Numbered from the stretch's first letter, positions 44,716-53,548 are shown. The stretch: 64,000 bases of DNA from Pseudogulbenkiania sp. MAI-1 (GCF_000527175.1 NZ_AZUR01000001.1:248001-312000), one strand, 5' to 3'. Notes: a model not told the origin generated them from the letters alone. Program-made: numbers and translations.

Positions 44716-45255
44716 ATGAACCTGAAACAACTGCTGATCGCCAGTGCCGCCGTCGGTCTGCTGGCCGCCTGCTCCAGCACCAAGCCGATGCAGGAAGCCG
44801 CGCCGACCGTGAACGGCTCCGGCACCGCCGGCCAGGGCGTTGCCAACCTGCCGGCCGACACCGGCACGGCCGGCCAGGGCGCCGTGGCGGTCGATCCGCT
44901 GAAGGACCCGAACAGCCCGCTGGCCAAGCGCAGCGTGTACTTCGACTTCGACTCGTCCGCCGTCAAGCAGAGCGAGCAACAGGTCGTGGCCAACCACGCC
45001 GAATACCTGAAGTCCCACGCCAACCGCAAGGTGGTGATCCAGGGCAACACCGACGCGCGCGGCAGCCGCGAGTACAACCTGGGCCTGGGCCAGCGCCGTG
45101 CCGAGAGCGTGAAGAACGCCATGCAGGTCATCGGCGTCAAGGAAAGCCAGATGGAAGCGGTGAGCTTCGGCAAGGAAAAACCGAAGGCCACCGGCACCAC
45201 CGAGGCCGATTACGCCGAGAACCGCCGCGCCGACCTCGCCTACGACGGCGAGTAA
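44716..45255 (+). CDS. pal: Pal, peptidoglycan-associated lipoprotein
   Basis: A 179-residue outer-membrane lipoprotein. Lipobox LLAAC with acylated C19, then a Thr/Ala/Gly-rich linker and an OmpA-like domain (about 70-179) with YFDFDSSAVK and the peptidoglycan-binding block NTDARGSREYNLGLGQRRAESV. It links the outer membrane to the cell wall. An AAGGAG site precedes the ATG. Spacing from tolB is 132 bp, so pal may have its own promoter too. Confidence 0.95.
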   Translation: MNLKQLLIASAAVGLLAACSSTKPMQEAAPTVNGSGTAGQGVANLPADTGTAGQGAVAVDPLKDPNSPLAKRSVYFDFDSSAVKQSEQQVVANHAEYLKSHANRKVVIQGNTDARGSREYNLGLGQRRAESVKNAMQVIGVKESQMEAVSFGKEKPKATGTTEADYAENRRADLAYDGE

Positions 45256-45324
45256 GCCGTTTTACCCCGGGCCGTGCCGGATGACGTATCCTGAGCGGCC
45301 CGATTGTTTTCAAGGAACACGATC

Positions 45325-46101
45325 ATGAAACGGCTTGCCCTCGGCGCGCTGTTGCTGTCCTTGCTGGCCGGCTGCGCCACCACCACCGAGCTGGAGGAAA
45401 CCCGCGGCCGGCTGGAAGACACCCGGCGCCAGCTCGACCAGGTCAACCGCCAGGCCAGCAGCCGCCTGTCCGAAGTCGAAACCAAGCTGGCCAACGAGAA
45501 GCTGCTGGCGATGATCAGCGAGCTGGAAAGCCTGAAGGCCGAGCAGGCCCGCCTGCGCGGCGAACTGGAAGTGCTCAACTACAACCTGCAGGGCACGCAG
45601 AAGCGCCAGAACGACCTGTACGCCGATCTGGACACTCGTCTGGGCAAGCTGGAAAGTGGCGCCTCGGCCCCGTCTGCTCCTCCGGCTGGCGCCGACGGCG
45701 GCGCGCCGGCTGCGACCCCGCCGGCAGCGGCCCCGGCCAGCTCCGACTACGACAAGGCCATCGCCCTGCTGCGCAACCGCGATTTCCCGCGCGCGACCGA
45801 GGCGCTCAAGCGCTACATCGACCAGAACCCGGGTACGGTGGAGGCCGTCGACGCCATGTACTGGCTGGGCGTGGCGCACGCGGCGCAGCGCCAGTACGAC
45901 GCCGCGATCGACATCCACCGTCGTTTCGTCGAGCGCAACCCGAACCATCCCAAGGCGCCGGACGCCTTGCGCAACATCGCCAACTGCCAGCGCGATCTGG
46001 GCCAGGTCGACGTGGCCAAGGCGACGCTGCGCCGCCTGATCAAGCTCTATCCGAAGAGCGCGGCGGCGGCCAAGGCCAAGGAGCAGTTGGCGCAGATGTG
46101 A
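45325..46101 (+). CDS. cpoB: CpoB (YbgF), Tol-associated TPR coordinator
   Basis: A 258-residue protein. Residues 1-17 are a signal peptide ending in lipobox LAGC, so it appears to be a lipoprotein, whereas E. coli CpoB is soluble. A coiled coil (about 25-95, ELEETRGRLEDTRRQLDQV...) allows trimerisation, a Pro/Ala-rich linker follows, and the C-terminus has three TPRs of the YbgF type (SDYDKAIALLRNRDFPRATEALKRYIDQNP). CpoB coordinates peptidoglycan synthesis with Tol constriction. The start at 45325 has an AAGGAAC site. It ends the tol cluster. Confidence 0.9.
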   Translation: MKRLALGALLLSLLAGCATTTELEETRGRLEDTRRQLDQVNRQASSRLSEVETKLANEKLLAMISELESLKAEQARLRGELEVLNYNLQGTQKRQNDLYADLDTRLGKLESGASAPSAPPAGADGGAPAATPPAAAPASSDYDKAIALLRNRDFPRATEALKRYIDQNPGTVEAVDAMYWLGVAHAAQRQYDAAIDIHRRFVERNPNHPKAPDALRNIANCQRDLGQVDVAKATLRRLIKLYPKSAAAAKAKEQLAQM

Positions 46102-46145
46102 TAGAGCCGCCCACGCTTTTCTGGATGCCTAAGGTCGGGGTTTGT

Positions 46146-46222
46146 GTCCGCTACGCGGACGATGTTTTAGCCGCGGTGCTGACCGCCGGCAGGCAAGGGG
46201 GCTGTGTCGCCAGCCCCCTTGC
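46146..46222. repeat. Intergenic hairpin pair after cpoB
   Basis: GTCCGC-TAC-GCGGAC at 46146-46160 and a perfect 12-bp stem at 46193-46204/46211-46222 (GCAAGGGGGCTG, loop of six) lie in the non-coding gap after cpoB. The two hairpins are framed by GGGGTTTG/CAACCCC-type ends, which suggests one compound palindromic element. No T-run follows the second stem. Together with the next entry it fills most of the 396-bp gap to purE. Confidence 0.5.
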
Positions 46223-46234
46223 AACCCCAGGCGA

Positions 46235-46375
46235 CCCCGACGGCCCGTGAATTCCCGCGTGGTCCGGATGGGGCAAGGCGCCGCCGAACTCGTGATTTGC
46301 TAACGTCAAATCACTCAAACAAGCGGCGGCTTAAAACCTTGCCCCACCCAGCCCAAGCGGCACGGGCCAACGGGG
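46235..46375. repeat. 141-bp nested palindrome between cpoB and purE
   Basis: Three nested inverted arms share one centre: CCCCGACGGCCCGTG (46235-46249) with its near-complement ending at 46375, TGGGGCAAGG (46269-46278) with CCTTGCCCCA (46340-46349), and GTGATTTG (46292-46299) with CAAATCAC (46307-46314), plus a CCGCCG/CGGCGG pair. A transcript would fold into a long branched or rod-like hairpin. It resembles a MITE or a structured RNA element. A TAAAAT -10-like box for purE follows about 85 bp later. No homologue of this arrangement is in the window. Confidence 0.6.
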
Positions 46376-46497
46376 CGTGGGACGAGTCGTCTCTGTCTTG
46401 GCTTCGATTGTTCCGGCCGAAAGCGAGAAAAGGTTCCGGCCCGGCGCGGCATTCGGGTAAAATCCCGTTTTTTCCATACCTTACAGGCTCTTCCGCC

Positions 46498-46986
46498 ATG
46501 ATCGAAGTCGGTATCGTGATGGGTAGCAACAGCGACTGGGACGTCATGCAGAACGCTGCCCGCGTTCTCAAGGACTTTGGCGTCGCGTTCGAAACCCGCG
46601 TCGTCTCCGCCCACCGCACTCCTGACCTGCTGTTCGAATACGCCGCCACCGCCGAAGCGCGCGGGCTCAAGGCGATCATCGCCGGCGCCGGCGGCGCCGC
46701 CCACCTGCCGGGCATGCTGGCGGCCAAGACCCACGTCCCGGTGCTGGGTGTGCCGGTGCCGTCCAAGTACCTGCGTGGCGAGGATTCGCTGCTGTCCATC
46801 GTGCAGATGCCCAAGGGCATTCCGGTGGCCACCTTCGCCATCGGCGAGGCCGGTGCCGCCAACGCCGCGCTGTTCGCCGTGGCGATGCTGGCCAACAATT
46901 CGCCGGAACTGGCCGCCAAGCTCAAGGCCTTCCGCCAGAAGCAGCAGGACACCGTGCTGGCGATGACGCTGCCGGAGGTCGAATAA
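46498..46986 (+). CDS. purE: N5-carboxyaminoimidazole ribonucleotide mutase, PurE class I
   Basis: A 162-residue enzyme of purine synthesis that rearranges N5-CAIR to CAIR. VGIVMGSNSDWDVMQNAARVLKDFGV, VVSAHRTPD and IIAGAGGAAHLPGMLAAKT are the PurE signatures, including the histidine in SAHRTP. The start ATG 46498 gives the family N-terminus; a weak promoter-like TTCCGG-N18-TAAAAT lies upstream. It overlaps purK as TAATG. Confidence 0.95.
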   Translation: MIEVGIVMGSNSDWDVMQNAARVLKDFGVAFETRVVSAHRTPDLLFEYAATAEARGLKAIIAGAGGAAHLPGMLAAKTHVPVLGVPVPSKYLRGEDSLLSIVQMPKGIPVATFAIGEAGAANAALFAVAMLANNSPELAAKLKAFRQKQQDTVLAMTLPEVE

Positions 46987-48116
46987 TGGCGGCGATTCTC
47001 CCCCCGGCGATGCTGGGCATCCTCGGCGGCGGCCAGCTGGGCAGCATGTTCACCGTGGCGGCCAAGACCATGGGCTACCGCGTCACCGTGCTCGATCCGG
47101 ACGCCAACGCCCCAGCGGCGCGCTTCGCCGACGTGCACCTGTGCGCGCCGTACAACGACCCGGACGCGCTGAAGACCTTGGGCGAAACCTGTTCCGCGGT
47201 CACCACCGAGTTCGAGAACGTCAACGCCGAGGCGATGCGCGCGCTGGCCGAGCGCACCCGCGTGTCGCCGTCCGGCGACTGCGTGGCGATTGCGCAGGAC
47301 CGCATCGTCGAGAAGGGCTGGATCAACAAGGCCGGCCTGCCGACCGCGCCGTACCTCGCGATCGAGTCGGTCGAGGACATCCAGGTCGACCTGACCCCGT
47401 ATCTGCCGGGCATTCTCAAGACCGCGCGCCTGGGCTACGACGGCAAGGGCCAGGTGCGGGTGAAGACCGCCGACGAGGCGCGCGCCGCCTACGCCGACTT
47501 GGGCGGCCAGGCCTGCGTGCTGGAAAAGATGCTCGACCTCAAGCTCGAGGTCTCGGCCATCGTCACCCGCACCTCGCCGGCGCAGGTGGCGGTGTTCCCG
47601 GTGGCGGAGAACCGTCACGCCGGCGGCATCCTCGACGTCTCCATCGTGCCGGCACGCATCGCTCCGGCATTGGCGGCGCGCGCGCAGGAGATGGCCAAAC
47701 AACTGGCCGAAGCGCTCGACTACGTCGGCGTGCTGGCGGTGGAGTTCTTCGTGCTCGCCGACGACACGCTGGTGGTCAACGAGATCGCCCCGCGTCCGCA
47801 CAACTCCGGCCACTACACGCTGGACGCCTGTCTCACCGACCAGTTCCAGCAGCAGGTGCGTGCCATGTGCGATCTGCTGCCGGGGCGCACCGACCTGCTG
47901 AGCCCGGCGGTGATGGTCAACTTGCTGGGCGACAGCTGGCGCGAGGACGGCGGCGAGCCCAACTGGGCGGTGCTGGCCGAGGCCCCCAACGTCCACCTGC
48001 ACCTGTACGGCAAGCAGCAGGCGCGTGCCGGCCGCAAGATGGGCCACTACACCGTGCTGTCGACCGATGCCGACGCCGCGCTGGAGCAGGCCGAGGCGCT
48101 CAAGGACACGCTGTAA
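46986..48116 (+). CDS. purK: N5-carboxyaminoimidazole ribonucleotide synthetase
   Basis: A 376-residue ATP-grasp ligase that makes N5-CAIR from AIR, bicarbonate and ATP, feeding PurE. The N-terminus LGILGGGQLGSMFTVAAKTMGYRVTVLDPD and the ATP-grasp blocks TARLGYDGKGQVRVK, EFFVLADDTLVVNEIAPRPHNSGHYTLDAC are typical. Its ATG shares one base with the purE stop, so the genes are translationally coupled. A hairpin (48128-48150) follows. Confidence 0.95.
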   Translation: MAAILPPAMLGILGGGQLGSMFTVAAKTMGYRVTVLDPDANAPAARFADVHLCAPYNDPDALKTLGETCSAVTTEFENVNAEAMRALAERTRVSPSGDCVAIAQDRIVEKGWINKAGLPTAPYLAIESVEDIQVDLTPYLPGILKTARLGYDGKGQVRVKTADEARAAYADLGGQACVLEKMLDLKLEVSAIVTRTSPAQVAVFPVAENRHAGGILDVSIVPARIAPALAARAQEMAKQLAEALDYVGVLAVEFFVLADDTLVVNEIAPRPHNSGHYTLDACLTDQFQQQVRAMCDLLPGRTDLLSPAVMVNLLGDSWREDGGEPNWAVLAEAPNVHLHLYGKQQARAGRKMGHYTVLSTDADAALEQAEALKDTL

Positions 48117-48126
48117 TCATCGGATA

Positions 48127-48150
48127 TCGGACGCGCCCCGGGCGCGTCCG
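48127..48150 (+). terminator. Hairpin between purK and purC
   Basis: CGGACGCGCC (48128-48137) and its exact complement (48141-48150) around CCG form a 10-bp stem, followed by GCTTGTTTTC. The T-run is imperfect, so it may only partly reduce read-through into purC. Confidence 0.6.
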
Positions 48151-48171
48151 GCTTGTTTTCAAGGAAGCAAC

Positions 48172-49050
48172 ATGACCGGCATTACCACCACCAACCTGAC
48201 CAGCCTGAAGAAGATCTACTCGGGCAAGGTGCGCGACCTGTACCAGATCGACGACAAGCGTATGCTGATGATCGCCACCGATCGCCTGTCGGCGTTCGAC
48301 GTGATCCTCGACGACCCGATTCCGGGCAAGGGCCAGATCCTCACCGCCATCTCCAACTTCTGGTTCGAGCGGCTGAAGGACCTGGTACCCAACCACCTGA
48401 CCGGCGACAAGCCGGAGGACGTGGTGAGCGCGGCAGACCTGCCGCAGGTGGAAGGCCGCGCGGTGGTGGCCAAGCGCCTGAAGGCGGTGCCGATCGAGGC
48501 GGTGGTGCGCGGCTACCTGGCCGGTTCCGGCTGGAAGGAATACCAGCAGTCCGGCACCGTGTGCGGCATCAAGCTGCCGGAAGGCCTGCAGGAAGCGAGC
48601 CAGCTGCCGGAGCCGATCTTCACCCCGTCGACCAAGGCCGCCGTCGGCGACCACGACGAGAACATCAGCTACGAGCGCTGCGTCGAGATCATCGGCGCCG
48701 AGCTGGCCGAGAAGGTGCGCGACACCGCCATCACGCTGTACAAGGCCGCCGCGTTCTACGCCGCCACCCGCGGTATCATCATCTGCGACACCAAGTTCGA
48801 GTTCGGCCTGGATGAGGACGGCACGCTGACCCTGATGGACGAGGCGCTGACGCCCGATTCCAGCCGCTTCTGGCCGGCTGACAGCTACGTTGCCGGCAGC
48901 AACCCGCCGTCGTTCGACAAGCAGTTCGTGCGCGATTGGCTGGAAGCCTCCGGCTGGAACAAGCAGGCCCCGGCTCCGGCGGTGCCGCTGGACGTGCGCG
49001 AGAAGACCGCGGACAAGTACCGTGAGGCGCTGGAGCGGCTGACGCGCTGA
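48172..49050 (+). CDS. purC: Phosphoribosylaminoimidazole-succinocarboxamide (SAICAR) synthase
   Basis: A 292-residue ligase that joins CAIR and aspartate with ATP. The N-terminus SLKKIYSGKVRDLYQIDDKRMLMIATDRLSAFDVILDDPIPGKG, VVRGYLAGSGWKEYQ and TLMDEALTPDSSRFWPAD are PurC signatures. The length matches the longer betaproteobacterial form. An AAGGAAG site precedes ATG 48172; the longer frame from 48025 overlaps purK and is rejected. It is the third of three purine genes in a row. Confidence 0.95.
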   Translation: MTGITTTNLTSLKKIYSGKVRDLYQIDDKRMLMIATDRLSAFDVILDDPIPGKGQILTAISNFWFERLKDLVPNHLTGDKPEDVVSAADLPQVEGRAVVAKRLKAVPIEAVVRGYLAGSGWKEYQQSGTVCGIKLPEGLQEASQLPEPIFTPSTKAAVGDHDENISYERCVEIIGAELAEKVRDTAITLYKAAAFYAATRGIIICDTKFEFGLDEDGTLTLMDEALTPDSSRFWPADSYVAGSNPPSFDKQFVRDWLEASGWNKQAPAPAVPLDVREKTADKYREALERLTR

Positions 49051-49095
49051 CCTGCTGCGAGGCGGCTGTGCCTGCGGCGGCCGGTGTTCATCGCT

Positions 49096-49127
49096 CGATG
49101 GGTTTCGCTTTGCTCCACCCATCCTAC
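49096..49127 (+). repeat. REP-like element, copy 2 of the CACCCATCCTAC family
   Basis: CGATGGGTTTCGCTTTGCTC (49096-49115) followed by CACCCATCCTAC (49116-49127) matches the right half of copy 1 with a few substitutions. It folds as GATGGGT/ACCCATC. It lies just after purC, before the purC terminator. Confidence 0.65.
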
Positions 49128-49211
49128 ACTTTTGGCAGCACCCAACCTGCTTTGGCGCGCCGACCTACTGCCGCAGGTCTCCCTCTCGCTGCCAAATACC
49201 CCATGACCACC

Positions 49212-49235
49212 AACCCGCCTTCCGGCGGGTTTTTT
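49212..49235 (+). terminator. Intrinsic terminator after purC
   Basis: ACCCGCC (49213-49219) pairs with GGCGGGT (49224-49230) around TTCC and is followed by T5. It ends the purine transcript. Confidence 0.85.
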
Positions 49236-49289
49236 CATGGCTGGGAGACTCTGTCATACTGGTATGTCCCGCTTTCCGACGGAACCCCG

Positions 49290-49871
49290 ATGACCGTGTT
49301 GCAGCCCACCCTCTCCACCGCGCGCCTGCTGCTGATCCCGCCCGATCCCTCGTGGGCGCTGGCGCTGCTCGACTACCGGCGGCGCAACCGCGAGCATCTG
49401 GCGCGCTGGGAGCCGCAGGCCGGGGACATGTTCTACACCGAGCTGTACTGGAGCATGCGCCTGCGCCAGCGCAGCCGCGAGTGGCAGGACGGCCGCGGCG
49501 CGGCCTTTCTGCTGGTGCGCGACGGCAAGCCGGGGCGGGTGGCCGGCACCGTCTCGCTAAGCAACATCGTGCGCGGCTGTTTCCAGTCCTGCTACCTCGG
49601 CTACAACCTCGATCACACCGATGAGGGGCGCGGCCTGATGCACGAGGCGCTGGAGGCCGTCATCGCCTTCGCCTTCGACCCCTTGGCTTTGCACCGCCTC
49701 CAGGCCAACTACCAGCCGGACAACGTGCGTAGCGCCGCGCTGCTGCGGCGCCTCGGCTTCGTCGTCGAAGGCGAGGCGAAGGATTATCTCTACCTCAATG
49801 GCGCCTGGCGCGATCACGTGCTGACGGCGCTGACCAATCCCCATTTCGATCCGGCGCGGATGCTGGCCTGA
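49290..49871 (+). CDS. rimJ: Ribosomal-protein alanine N-acetyltransferase RimJ-like (GNAT)
   Basis: A 193-residue GNAT acetyltransferase. NREHLARWEP, VSLSNIVRGCFQSCYLGYNL, GLMHEALEAVIAFAFDPLALHRLQANYQPDN and GFVVEGEAKDYLYLNGAWRDHVLTALT align well with E. coli RimJ (194 residues), which acetylates the N-terminal alanine of ribosomal protein S5. The start MTVLQPTLSTARLLL at 49290 is favoured over an ATG at 49203 that lies in the terminator. It may lead a short run with the downstream hydrolase (38 bp gap). Confidence 0.88.
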   Translation: MTVLQPTLSTARLLLIPPDPSWALALLDYRRRNREHLARWEPQAGDMFYTELYWSMRLRQRSREWQDGRGAAFLLVRDGKPGRVAGTVSLSNIVRGCFQSCYLGYNLDHTDEGRGLMHEALEAVIAFAFDPLALHRLQANYQPDNVRSAALLRRLGFVVEGEAKDYLYLNGAWRDHVLTALTNPHFDPARMLA

Positions 49872-49909
49872 ACCGCCCCGCGCCTTCACCGTGTTCTGGA
49901 GTCCGGACG

Positions 49910-50839
49910 ATGGAACCCTTTACCCTCGACGCCGCCGACGGCGAAACGATCCGCGGCTTGTGCTGGCAGCCTGAGACGGCCCCGCGTGCGGTGGTGCTGA
50001 TCGTGCACGGCATGGGCGAATACGCCGCGCGCTACCGGCGCTTTGCCGAAAGCCTGGCTGCCGCTGGCTACGCGGTGTACGCGCACGATCAGCGCGGCCA
50101 CGGCGAGTGGCCGCAGCGGCGCGGCTGGTTCGCCGCCGAACAGGGCTGGAACAAGGTGGTCGACGACGTCGACGCGGTGCGCCGGCATGCCGCGGCCCGG
50201 CATGAAGGCCTGCCGCTGCTGCTGTTCGGCCACAGCATGGGCAGCTTCGTGGCGCGCGCCTACCTGCTGCACCACGGCCGGGGTCTGGCCGGGCTGGTGC
50301 TGTCCGCCACCGGCTACCGCCAGGCGTGGCTCGCGCGCCTGATGCGCCGCGTCGCCGGCCTGGCCGGCCGGCTGGGCGGAGCGGCCAATCCCAGCCGCGG
50401 CATGAGCCGGCTGGTGTTCGGCAGTTTCAACCTGTCCTTCGTGCCGGCGCGCACCACGGTGGACTGGCTCAGCCGCGACCGGGCCGAGGTGGACCGCTAT
50501 CTGGCCGACCCGTTGTGCGGCTTCGACTTCACCCCGGCGCTGTGGCAGGACCTGTTCGGCGGCATCATCGCGCTCGAGGCGGGCGAGAAGCGGGGCCGCG
50601 ATCTGCCGCCTTGCCCGGTGCTGCTGCTGACCGGCAGCCGCGATCCGGTCAGCCTGGGGCGTTACGCCCTGCGGCAACTGGAGCGGCGTTACCGCCGTGC
50701 CGGGCTCGATGACATCACGCTGAAGGTGTACCGCGGCGGGCGCCACGAAATGCTCAACGAGACCAACCGCGAGGTGGTGACCGCCGACATCCTGGCCTGG
50801 CTGGAGCGCGTCAGTGCGGCCGCCCGGCCGTCGGCGTAG
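49910..50839 (+). CDS. Alpha/beta hydrolase, lysophospholipase/monoglyceride-lipase type
   Basis: A 309-residue serine hydrolase. Oxyanion/HGMGEYAARY block is near residue 35; the nucleophile elbow GHSMGS carries S109; a catalytic aspartate (GSRDPVS) and histidine (GGRHEMLNETNR) follow in order. The family (PldB-like hydrolase 4) acts on monoacylglycerols or lysophospholipids. There is no signal peptide, so it should be cytoplasmic. The exact substrate is unknown. Confidence 0.85.
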   Translation: MEPFTLDAADGETIRGLCWQPETAPRAVVLIVHGMGEYAARYRRFAESLAAAGYAVYAHDQRGHGEWPQRRGWFAAEQGWNKVVDDVDAVRRHAAARHEGLPLLLFGHSMGSFVARAYLLHHGRGLAGLVLSATGYRQAWLARLMRRVAGLAGRLGGAANPSRGMSRLVFGSFNLSFVPARTTVDWLSRDRAEVDRYLADPLCGFDFTPALWQDLFGGIIALEAGEKRGRDLPPCPVLLLTGSRDPVSLGRYALRQLERRYRRAGLDDITLKVYRGGRHEMLNETNREVVTADILAWLERVSAAARPSA

Positions 50840-50983
50840 CGCATCAGTCATTATGGTTGGTGTTTCTGATCGCCTCATCTATTCTTCATAAGACCTGCCG
50901 GGAATAACCAACGGCTTTTTCCGCCCGCCTGCCGGTGCCTTGTGCCGAGGCGCCGGAGCCAGTGCGTCTGTGTCGGGAGAACC

Positions 50984-53482
50984 GTGTTGTCACTGTCGCC
51001 GTATCTGTCCGCCGCACCCATTCCGTCCGTCGTCCCGGCGCCGCGCTGGCCGCTGGGCTGGCGCGCGCTGGCGATGGGGCTCGTCAGCCTGGGCCTGGCC
51101 TGGTTCGGCATCTGGCTGCTGCGCGGGCCGGGCGGCATCGCCGCGATCTGGCTGGTCAACGGTTTCGCCCTGGCGGTGCTGGCGCGAGTCGCCGCGGCAG
51201 AACGCCGGCCGTTGGCGCTGGCCTTTCTCGCCGGGGTGACGCTGGCCAATCTGCTGGCCGGCCACGCGTTGCCGGTGAGCCTCGGTCTGGGCCTTGCCAA
51301 CCTGGCCGAGGTGGCCGCCGGCACCGGCTTGCTGCTGCTCATCCATCGTGGCGGGCCCTTCCTGTCCTCGCTGCGCCAGACCCTGCTCAGCCTGCTGGCG
51401 GTCGGGCCGCTGGTCGCGCTGGTCGGCGCCAGTGCCGGCGCGCTGGTGGTGACGCTGGACCAGGGCGTCCCGTTCGGCCGGATCTGGCTCGGCTGGTGGA
51501 TCTCCGACGGCATGGGGGCGCTGGTGCTGGTGCCCCTGCTGCTGCTGGTCGACGGCGCGCGCTGCCGCCAGTTGCTGGCCCCCGCGATGCTGCTCCGCTT
51601 CCTGCTTCTGACGGCCTTGGTGGCGCTGACCTGCTACGGCGGCATGCGCTACCTGCCGCACCCGTTCATCTTCGTCGAGCTGCCGCTGATCGCCGGCGCC
51701 ATGCTGCTCGGCCTGTTTCCGGTGACCCTGCTGACGCTGCTGGCGGCGGCGCTGACCGTCGCCGCCGTCTTGGCCAGCCCGGAAACGGTGATGGCCGGCG
51801 CGCAGGGCTGGGGCACGGCCGGCATCAGCCTGCCGCTGGCTGTGGCGGTGTCGTTTCCGGTGGTGGTGGGGGCGCTGAGGGACGCACTGGAGCGTCAGCA
51901 GACGGCGCTGGAGATCAGCCGCAAGCAGCTGAGCGACACCATGCAGGCGGCGGCCATCGGCATGGCGCTGGTGTCGCCCGCCGGGCGCTGGCTCGAGGTC
52001 AACCCGGCGCTGTGCCAGCTCTTGGGCTACAGCGAGGAGGAACTGCTGCCTCTGGCGTTTCAGGACGTCACCCATCCGGACGATCTGGAACTGGACCTGG
52101 CCAACGTCCGGGAATTGCTGGATGGCCGTGCCGACACCTACCACATGGAGAAGCGCTACCTGCGTAAGGACGGGCGGGAAATGTGGGCGCTGTTGGCGGT
52201 ATCGATCGTGCGCGACCAGCACGGCCAGCCGCTCTACTTCGTGGCGCAGATCGAGGATATCGACCAGCTGAAACGGGCCGAGGAGGCATTGCGCGAGAGC
52301 GAGGAGCGCTGGAATTTCGCCCTGTCCGGCAGCGGGCAGGGGGTGTGGGACTGGGACCGGGCGCACGGCACGGCGTTCTTTTCCGATACCTGGAAGACGA
52401 TGCTGGGCTTCTCCCCGGAGGAGATCGGCAACGGCATCGACGAGTGGTGGTCGCGCATCCACCCGCAGGATGCGGAGTGGGTGCGGGTGGTGCTGGAGCG
52501 CATCATCGAGGGCCGCGACTCGCGCTACGCCATCGAATACCGGCTGCTCGACAAGCGGCACAGCGCCGTGTGGATCCACGACCGCGGCGTGGTGATCGAG
52601 CGCGATGCCGACGGCCGGCCGCGGCGGCTGATCGGCACCCACACCGACATCAGCGCCAGGAAGCGCGACGAGGTCGAACGCCGGCGCCAGAGCGAGCGCA
52701 TGGCGCTGGCGGTGGCGGCGGCGCGGGTCGGCATCTGGGAGTGGCACATCGGAAGCAATATGCTGATCTGGGATGAGCGCATGTACGAGCTGTATGGGCG
52801 CCAGCCAGGAGACGAGCCACCGCGGCTGGAGTACTGGTACAACAGCGTGCATCCGGACGACAGCGAGCGGGCGCTGCAGGAGATGGTGCTGGCGCAGCAG
52901 GGCAAGAAGCCGCTCGATACCGAGTTCCGCGTGCTGTGGCCCGACGGCGAGGTGCGCCACATCCGCGCGCTGGCGACGGTACGCTGCGACGAGTACGGCG
53001 TGCCGGTGGCGATGACCGGCACCAACTGGGACATCACCGAGCGGCACCGCTTGGAGGAGGCGCTGGCCGAGGAAAAGGAGCTGTGGCGCGTCACGCTGCA
53101 CTCGATCGGCGACGCCGTGATCGCCACCGACACCGAGCTCGCCATCCGCTACATGAATCCGGTGGCGGAGGAACTGACCGGCTGGTCGCAGAGCGAGGCG
53201 CTGGGCTGGTCGCTGGCGTCGGTGCTGGTGCTGCGGGACCAAGCCAGCGGCGAGCCGCTGGCCGACCCGGTGGCCGCCTGCCTGAGCCAGGGGCAGCCGG
53301 TGTTCCTTAAGTCGGGGGCCGTGCTGGTCGGGCGTGACGGGCGATCGGTGCCGGTGCTCGATTCGGCCGCGCCGGTGCGTGCCGCCGGCGGCAAGATCAT
53401 CGGCGCCGTGCTGGTGTTGCAGGACCTGAGCCAGCCGGACAGCCAACAGGCCGAGAGCGCCTCACCGCAGGCGACGTGCTGA
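50984..53482 (+). CDS. MASE1-like membrane sensor with four PAS domains and no output domain
   Basis: An 832-residue protein. The first ~300 residues hold about eight membrane helices in a MASE1-like pattern (GPGGIAAIWLVNGFALAVLARV, GRIWLGWWISDGMGALVLVPLLLL). Then four PAS/PAC units follow (about 315-435, 440-565, 570-695, 700-820), each with PAC tails such as FVAQIEDIDQLKRAEEALRESEERW. In most relatives a GGDEF, GGDEF-EAL or kinase domain follows; here the frame ends after the last PAC (VLVLQDLSQPDSQQA). A GTG at 50984 with GGGAGA just before is the likely start. The next gene, fadH, is unrelated. Confidence 0.8.
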   Translation: MLSLSPYLSAAPIPSVVPAPRWPLGWRALAMGLVSLGLAWFGIWLLRGPGGIAAIWLVNGFALAVLARVAAAERRPLALAFLAGVTLANLLAGHALPVSLGLGLANLAEVAAGTGLLLLIHRGGPFLSSLRQTLLSLLAVGPLVALVGASAGALVVTLDQGVPFGRIWLGWWISDGMGALVLVPLLLLVDGARCRQLLAPAMLLRFLLLTALVALTCYGGMRYLPHPFIFVELPLIAGAMLLGLFPVTLLTLLAAALTVAAVLASPETVMAGAQGWGTAGISLPLAVAVSFPVVVGALRDALERQQTALEISRKQLSDTMQAAAIGMALVSPAGRWLEVNPALCQLLGYSEEELLPLAFQDVTHPDDLELDLANVRELLDGRADTYHMEKRYLRKDGREMWALLAVSIVRDQHGQPLYFVAQIEDIDQLKRAEEALRESEERWNFALSGSGQGVWDWDRAHGTAFFSDTWKTMLGFSPEEIGNGIDEWWSRIHPQDAEWVRVVLERIIEGRDSRYAIEYRLLDKRHSAVWIHDRGVVIERDADGRPRRLIGTHTDISARKRDEVERRRQSERMALAVAAARVGIWEWHIGSNMLIWDERMYELYGRQPGDEPPRLEYWYNSVHPDDSERALQEMVLAQQGKKPLDTEFRVLWPDGEVRHIRALATVRCDEYGVPVAMTGTNWDITERHRLEEALAEEKELWRVTLHSIGDAVIATDTELAIRYMNPVAEELTGWSQSEALGWSLASVLVLRDQASGEPLADPVAACLSQGQPVFLKSGAVLVGRDGRSVPVLDSAAPVRAAGGKIIGAVLVLQDLSQPDSQQAESASPQATC

Positions 53483-53548
53483 GCGGCACCTCGGCGTCCG
53501 TTTTTTCCTTCTATCTCATTCCGCCATAGCCCCGCACCATGGAGCGAT

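Noticed and set aside
53440..53500. Frameshift that would restore a GGDEF domain to the PAS sensor
   Set aside because: No GGDEF-like or EAL-like sequence appears in any frame before fadH.
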